Below are positions 34,510-37,822 of a stretch of 37,822 nucleotides of DNA, one piece after another. A program made the position numbers and the translations under genes. The notes beneath the pieces were generated by a model. The model had not been told where the DNA came from. It made no database searches and worked only from the letters and a program-made list of their open reading frames with translations. Position 1 is the stretch's first letter; each line of letters starts with the position of its first letter. The stretch spans positions 1-37,822 of the forward strand of contig CABYRH010000011.1 in NCBI GenBank assembly GCA_902521315.1. The letters run 5' to 3'. The DNA is from an uncultured Alphaproteobacteria bacterium. GTDB lineage: Bacteria; Pseudomonadota; Alphaproteobacteria; HIMB59; GCA-002718135.

Positions 34510-35513
34510 TGGATATTGTATTTTCAGAAACTAACCAAACTGGAATCATTAAACTAAATCGTCCTAAAGCTTTAAATGCTCTCAATTTAGAAATGGCAAA
34601 AAAATTCCATGACAAATTATTAGAATGGGAAGAAAAAGATAATATCTTAAGAGTATTGTTAGTTGGAGAAGGTAAACATTTTTGTGCAGGAGGTGATGTA
34701 AAATCTCTTGTTCTTGCTGGAAAAGAAAACTCTTTAAAACATGATTTTTTTAAAATTGAGTATAAGCTTAATTATTTAATAAGCCAATTTAGTAAAGAAT
34801 TTCTTTCAGTTTGGAATGGTGTAGTGATGGGAGGTGGGGTTGGTTTATCAATCTATGGTGATCACAGATTGGCAACAGACAATTCAAAATTTGCAATGCC
34901 AGAATCTGCCATTGGTTTTTTTCCAGATGTTGGTGGAAGTTATTTTTTATCAAATCTTCCAGGTAACATTGGTAAGTATATTGGTTTAACGGGTGAGGTT
35001 TTAGGGTTAAATGAATTAATTTTTTTCGGATTAGCAACACACTACTTTAAAAGTAATAAAATAGAAGATGTTAAAGAAAAATTTATTACAAGAGGAGAAA
35101 TTTTACACGATAATTTTGAAGTAGAGAATGATACATATCTAATTAAAAATATGAATTTAATAAATGAACTATTCAATGGAAATATTCAAAAAATCATATC
35201 AAATTTAAAAAGTCATAACTCAGGGCTTTCAAAAAAAATTTTAGATATTCTTTTAGTTAAATGTCCAATGAGTCTTGCGATAAGCACTAAACTAATAGAT
35301 GATGCAAAAGGTAAATCGTTAAAAGAATGTTTAGAAACTGAATTTCAATTAAGTCAAAAAATAGTATACCGTAGTGACTTTGATAATGGTGTAAATTCTG
35401 TGCTAATTTCAAAAGATCATAATCCTATTTGGGAACCATCAACAATAGATAAAATAAATATAGAAGATCTAGATTTTTATTTTGAAACTCATACTGAAAA
35501 TCTTTATCTATAA
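34509..35513 (+). CDS. Enoyl-CoA hydratase/isomerase family, 3-hydroxyisobutyryl-CoA hydrolase-like
   Basis: The 334-residue crotonase-fold protein has LNRPKALNALNLEM, GKHFCAGGDVKSL, VMGGGVGLSIYGDHRLATDNSKFAMPE, and GFFPDVGGSYFLSNLPG. The last two segments are hallmarks of 3-hydroxyisobutyryl-CoA hydrolase, which frees 3-hydroxyisobutyrate in valine breakdown. The length is a little shorter than the human enzyme. An alternative is another short-chain hydroxyacyl-CoA hydrolase or hydratase. The start overlaps the uvrB stop by one base (TAATG), and the next gene follows after 8 bases, so it is within the same operon. Confidence 0.85.
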   Translation: MDIVFSETNQTGIIKLNRPKALNALNLEMAKKFHDKLLEWEEKDNILRVLLVGEGKHFCAGGDVKSLVLAGKENSLKHDFFKIEYKLNYLISQFSKEFLSVWNGVVMGGGVGLSIYGDHRLATDNSKFAMPESAIGFFPDVGGSYFLSNLPGNIGKYIGLTGEVLGLNELIFFGLATHYFKSNKIEDVKEKFITRGEILHDNFEVENDTYLIKNMNLINELFNGNIQKIISNLKSHNSGLSKKILDILLVKCPMSLAISTKLIDDAKGKSLKECLETEFQLSQKIVYRSDFDNGVNSVLISKDHNPIWEPSTIDKINIEDLDFYFETHTENLYL

Positions 35514-35521
35514 TATTACAA

Positions 35522-37822
35522 ATGAGTAATAAAATACCGACTTCTGCTAAAGTAGTTGTAATAGGTGGTGGTATAGCTGGATGTTCTGTAGCTTATCATT
35601 TAGCTAAATTTGGATGGAAAGACGTTATCTTGCTAGAAAGAGATCAATTAACTTCTGGAACTACTTGGCATGCAGCAGGACTGATTGGTCAGATTGGTGC
35701 ATCAGCAACCATTACAAAACTTAGAAATTATTCGTTAAATTTATACAAAGATCTGGAAAAGGAAACAGGATTAGCAACAGGTTTAAAGCAAAACGGCTCT
35801 TTAACTATTGCAACTACTGATGATCGATTAGAAGAGTTAAAAAGGCAAGCTACTTTTGCTCAAAGGTTTAATATAGAAGTTAATGAATTAAAAAAAAATC
35901 AGATTAAGGATATTTATTCTCTTATAAATACTGATGACGTTGTTGGTGGAATATTTATTCCAAAAGATGGTCAAGCAGATCCTGTTGGTATAACAAATGT
36001 TCTTGCTAAATCGGCAAAAATGTATGGTGCTCAAATATTTGAACATTGTTCTGTAAATAAAATCCTTACTAAAAATGGATCAATAGAAGGTGTAGATACA
36101 AAACATGGAAAAATTAAATGTGAGTATATTGTTCTAGCATCTGGAATGTGGTCAAGGCAGATAGCAAATGATATTAACGTTAGTATACCGCTATATCCAA
36201 ATGAACACTTCTATATATTAAGTGAGCCATTAAAAGAAATTTCTAAATCACTTCCAGTTCTTAGAGATTACAATAATTGCTTATATCTAAAAGAGGATGC
36301 AGGAAAAATTTTAGTAGGAATTTTTGAGCCTAAAGCTAAACCTGCATTTACTGATACATATAGAGTGCCCAATGATTTTTCTTTTGGAGAACTACCTGAA
36401 GATTTTGATCATTTTGAACCACATTTAAAAAATGCTATGAAAAGAATACCAGCCCTTGAAAATGTAGGTATAAGAAAATTCTTTAACGGTCCTGAGGCTT
36501 TTACTCCAGATACAAATTATCTTTTAGGAGAAACACCAGAAATAAAAAACTTTTATGTTTGTTGTGGATTTAATAGTATTGGTATTCAGAGTGCTGGTGG
36601 TGCAGGTAAGGTAACTGCAGAATGGATGATGAACGGTGAAGTTAATGATGATCTTTACTCCTTAGATATTTCAAGATTTGAAAAATTTCACTCTGAGACA
36701 AAATTTATAACTGAAAGAGTTACTGAGTCATTAGGAGATTTATATGCAATGCACTGGCCTTACAAACAACATAAATCTTCGAGAAATATTAAACTACTTC
36801 CTTTTCATAATGATTTGAAGAAAGAAGGGGCATGCTTTGGTCAAGTGGCCGGTTTTGAAAGACCAATGTGGTATGCTATAAATGGTAAGAAGCCAGAATA
36901 TGAGTATAGTTATGGCTATCAAAATTGGTATGATGCAGCAAAGTATGAAACAATTAACACAAGAAAAAACGCTGGTTTATTTGACTTAAGTGCCTTTGCA
37001 AAATTTGAAATTAAGGGAGACACTGCCTTCGACGATCTTCAACGATTATGCTGTAATAATATTAAAAATTATCCCGGTAATACAACTTATACGCAAATGC
37101 TTAATTCAAATGGTGGCATTGTTGCCGATTTAACAGTTACTTGTATTGATACTAATTCTTTTCGTATTGTAACGGGTTCATCTGTGAGAGAACATGATAA
37201 AAAACATATTTCAGAAAATTTAAGTAAAAACACAACTTTAATTGATATCACTGAAAGTTTAGCTTGCTTTGGTATTTTTGGTCCTAAAAGTAGAGAAATT
37301 CTAACAGAAATATTTGGAGAATATTTTTCAAACGACAAGTTTAAATTTGGAACTGCTAAAGAAATATCAATGAAAAATAATAAATTAATCTTCCAAAGAT
37401 TATCTTTTGTTGGTGAACTTGGTTGGGAAATTTATGTTCCTATCAATATATCTAGAGAAATTTATTTAGAGTTAGTTAAAGTTGGAGAAAAATATAACCT
37501 TTCACATGCTGGCGCGCATGCACTAGATATCATGAGAATGGAAAAGGGATATTTGCATTGGGGCCATGATATTTCTCCAGCTGAAAACCCTTTTGAAGCT
37601 GGATTAGAATTAACTGTTAAATTAAATAAAAAAACAGATTTTATAGGTAAAAAAGCTTTAAAAATAAAAAATAGAATTAAAAAGAAACAACTAACAAATT
37701 TTGTTTTAGAAAAATCTACGCCAGGAAATCCTCTCTTATTACATGATGAGCCTATTTATTATAAAAATAAAATTGTGGGAGAAACAACTTCTAGCAATTA
37801 TTCATTTTGTTATAATAAAAAT
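35522..37822 (+). CDS. FAD-dependent dehydrogenase fused to GcvT-like domain, dimethylglycine/sarcosine dehydrogenase type (3' partial)
   Basis: The frame from the ATG at 35522 stays open to the last base (767 codons) and has no stop, so the gene continues outside; relatives are roughly 800-850 residues. The N-terminal half is a DAO-type flavoprotein with VVVIGGGIAGCSVAYHLAKFG at residues 11-31 and SGTTWHAAGLIGQIG, where H50 corresponds to the histidine carrying covalent FAD in dimethylglycine dehydrogenase. From about residue 440 a GcvT-like folate-binding domain follows (TRKNAGLFDLSAFAKFEI, FVGELGWEIYVP, GAHALDIMRMEKGYLHWGHDI). Such proteins oxidise N-methyl groups and hand the one-carbon unit to tetrahydrofolate. 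Dimethylglycine, sarcosine or a related amine is possible. Confidence 0.88.
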   Translation, partial: MSNKIPTSAKVVVIGGGIAGCSVAYHLAKFGWKDVILLERDQLTSGTTWHAAGLIGQIGASATITKLRNYSLNLYKDLEKETGLATGLKQNGSLTIATTDDRLEELKRQATFAQRFNIEVNELKKNQIKDIYSLINTDDVVGGIFIPKDGQADPVGITNVLAKSAKMYGAQIFEHCSVNKILTKNGSIEGVDTKHGKIKCEYIVLASGMWSRQIANDINVSIPLYPNEHFYILSEPLKEISKSLPVLRDYNNCLYLKEDAGKILVGIFEPKAKPAFTDTYRVPNDFSFGELPEDFDHFEPHLKNAMKRIPALENVGIRKFFNGPEAFTPDTNYLLGETPEIKNFYVCCGFNSIGIQSAGGAGKVTAEWMMNGEVNDDLYSLDISRFEKFHSETKFITERVTESLGDLYAMHWPYKQHKSSRNIKLLPFHNDLKKEGACFGQVAGFERPMWYAINGKKPEYEYSYGYQNWYDAAKYETINTRKNAGLFDLSAFAKFEIKGDTAFDDLQRLCCNNIKNYPGNTTYTQMLNSNGGIVADLTVTCIDTNSFRIVTGSSVREHDKKHISENLSKNTTLIDITESLACFGIFGPKSREILTEIFGEYFSNDKFKFGTAKEISMKNNKLIFQRLSFVGELGWEIYVPINISREIYLELVKVGEKYNLSHAGAHALDIMRMEKGYLHWGHDISPAENPFEAGLELTVKLNKKTDFIGKKALKIKNRIKKKQLTNFVLEKSTPGNPLLLHDEPIYYKNKIVGETTSSNYSFCYNKN

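Noticed and set aside
35514..35521. Glycine riboswitch before the GcvT-fusion gene
   Set aside because: Only 8 bases separate it from the upstream gene, and no riboswitch-like structure is visible there or inside the upstream gene end.
1..37822. tRNA, rRNA, CRISPR array, insertion sequence, prophage or toxin-antitoxin pair
   Set aside because: None could be seen; gaps are too short and all long frames match chromosomal housekeeping or metabolic families.

Overview
The window looks like a piece of chromosome from a streamlined, strongly AT-rich alphaproteobacterium, probably a free-living marine one. Several alphaproteobacterial markers support this: a COQ9 gene (the family once named 'rpsU-divergently transcribed protein') read away from rpsU, a three-subunit proton-pumping transhydrogenase, class I lysyl-tRNA synthetase, a DUF1244 protein, COX15-type heme A synthase, and a bolA / J-domain protein / cobS / cobT block. 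I find 38 protein genes, two of them cut by the window ends. Adding up the gaps, only about 535 of 37,822 bases lie outside genes, and the longest gap is 94 bases. I see no tRNA, rRNA, CRISPR array, insertion sequence, phage gene or toxin-antitoxin pair. Lineages such as SAR11, HIMB59/AEGEAN-169 or low-GC SAR116 fit the style; a phosphofructokinase gene argues against typical SAR11. The exact lineage is inference.

Layout. 1-4718: the end of a CNNM/CBS membrane protein, bolA on the other strand, then J-domain protein, cobS and cobT overlapping one another. 4715-12411 (minus strand, transcribed leftward): ferredoxin reductase, ferredoxin, a MarR regulator with a palindromic operator, lysS, pyrD, a HAD-like protein, rpmB, a queuosine-precursor transporter and tgt. 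12465-15677 (plus): heme A synthase, an SDR protein without the catalytic tyrosine, a secreted DUF6134 protein, and a canonical SDR. 15674-18421: pfkA (minus), a small DUF465 protein (plus), coq9 and def (minus), rpsU (plus). 18418-24404 (minus): M3 oligopeptidase, ABC1 kinase, pntA1, pntA2, pntB. 24461-30047: acyl-CoA ligase (plus), DUF1244 (minus), pyruvate kinase (plus), aminotransferase and TSUP permease (minus). 30113-37822 (plus): a split saccharopine-pathway pair, uvrB, a 3-hydroxyisobutyryl-CoA hydrolase-like gene and a FAD/GcvT fusion dehydrogenase running off the end.

How the genes may work together. The tRNA-guanine transglycosylase and the transporter form a queuosine salvage pair. 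The ferredoxin and its reductase sit back to back with heme A synthase, whose mitochondrial homologue Cox15 depends on a ferredoxin and ferredoxin reductase. COQ9 and the ABC1 kinase point to ubiquinone. The two saccharopine enzymes, the hydroxyisobutyryl-CoA hydrolase-like protein and the FAD/GcvT dehydrogenase suggest use of amino acids and methylated amines.

Most genes belong to recognised families, and I see no clearly new defence or mobile system. The strongest structural oddity is that all seven convergent gene pairs overlap at their stop codons, five of them by a 4-base (T/C)TAA shared stop, so no convergent junction has intergenic space for a terminator. Other leads are the unusual Tgt signature, the tyrosine-less SDR, the G/K phosphofructokinase signature, the MarR operator and the ferredoxin-CtaA pairing.
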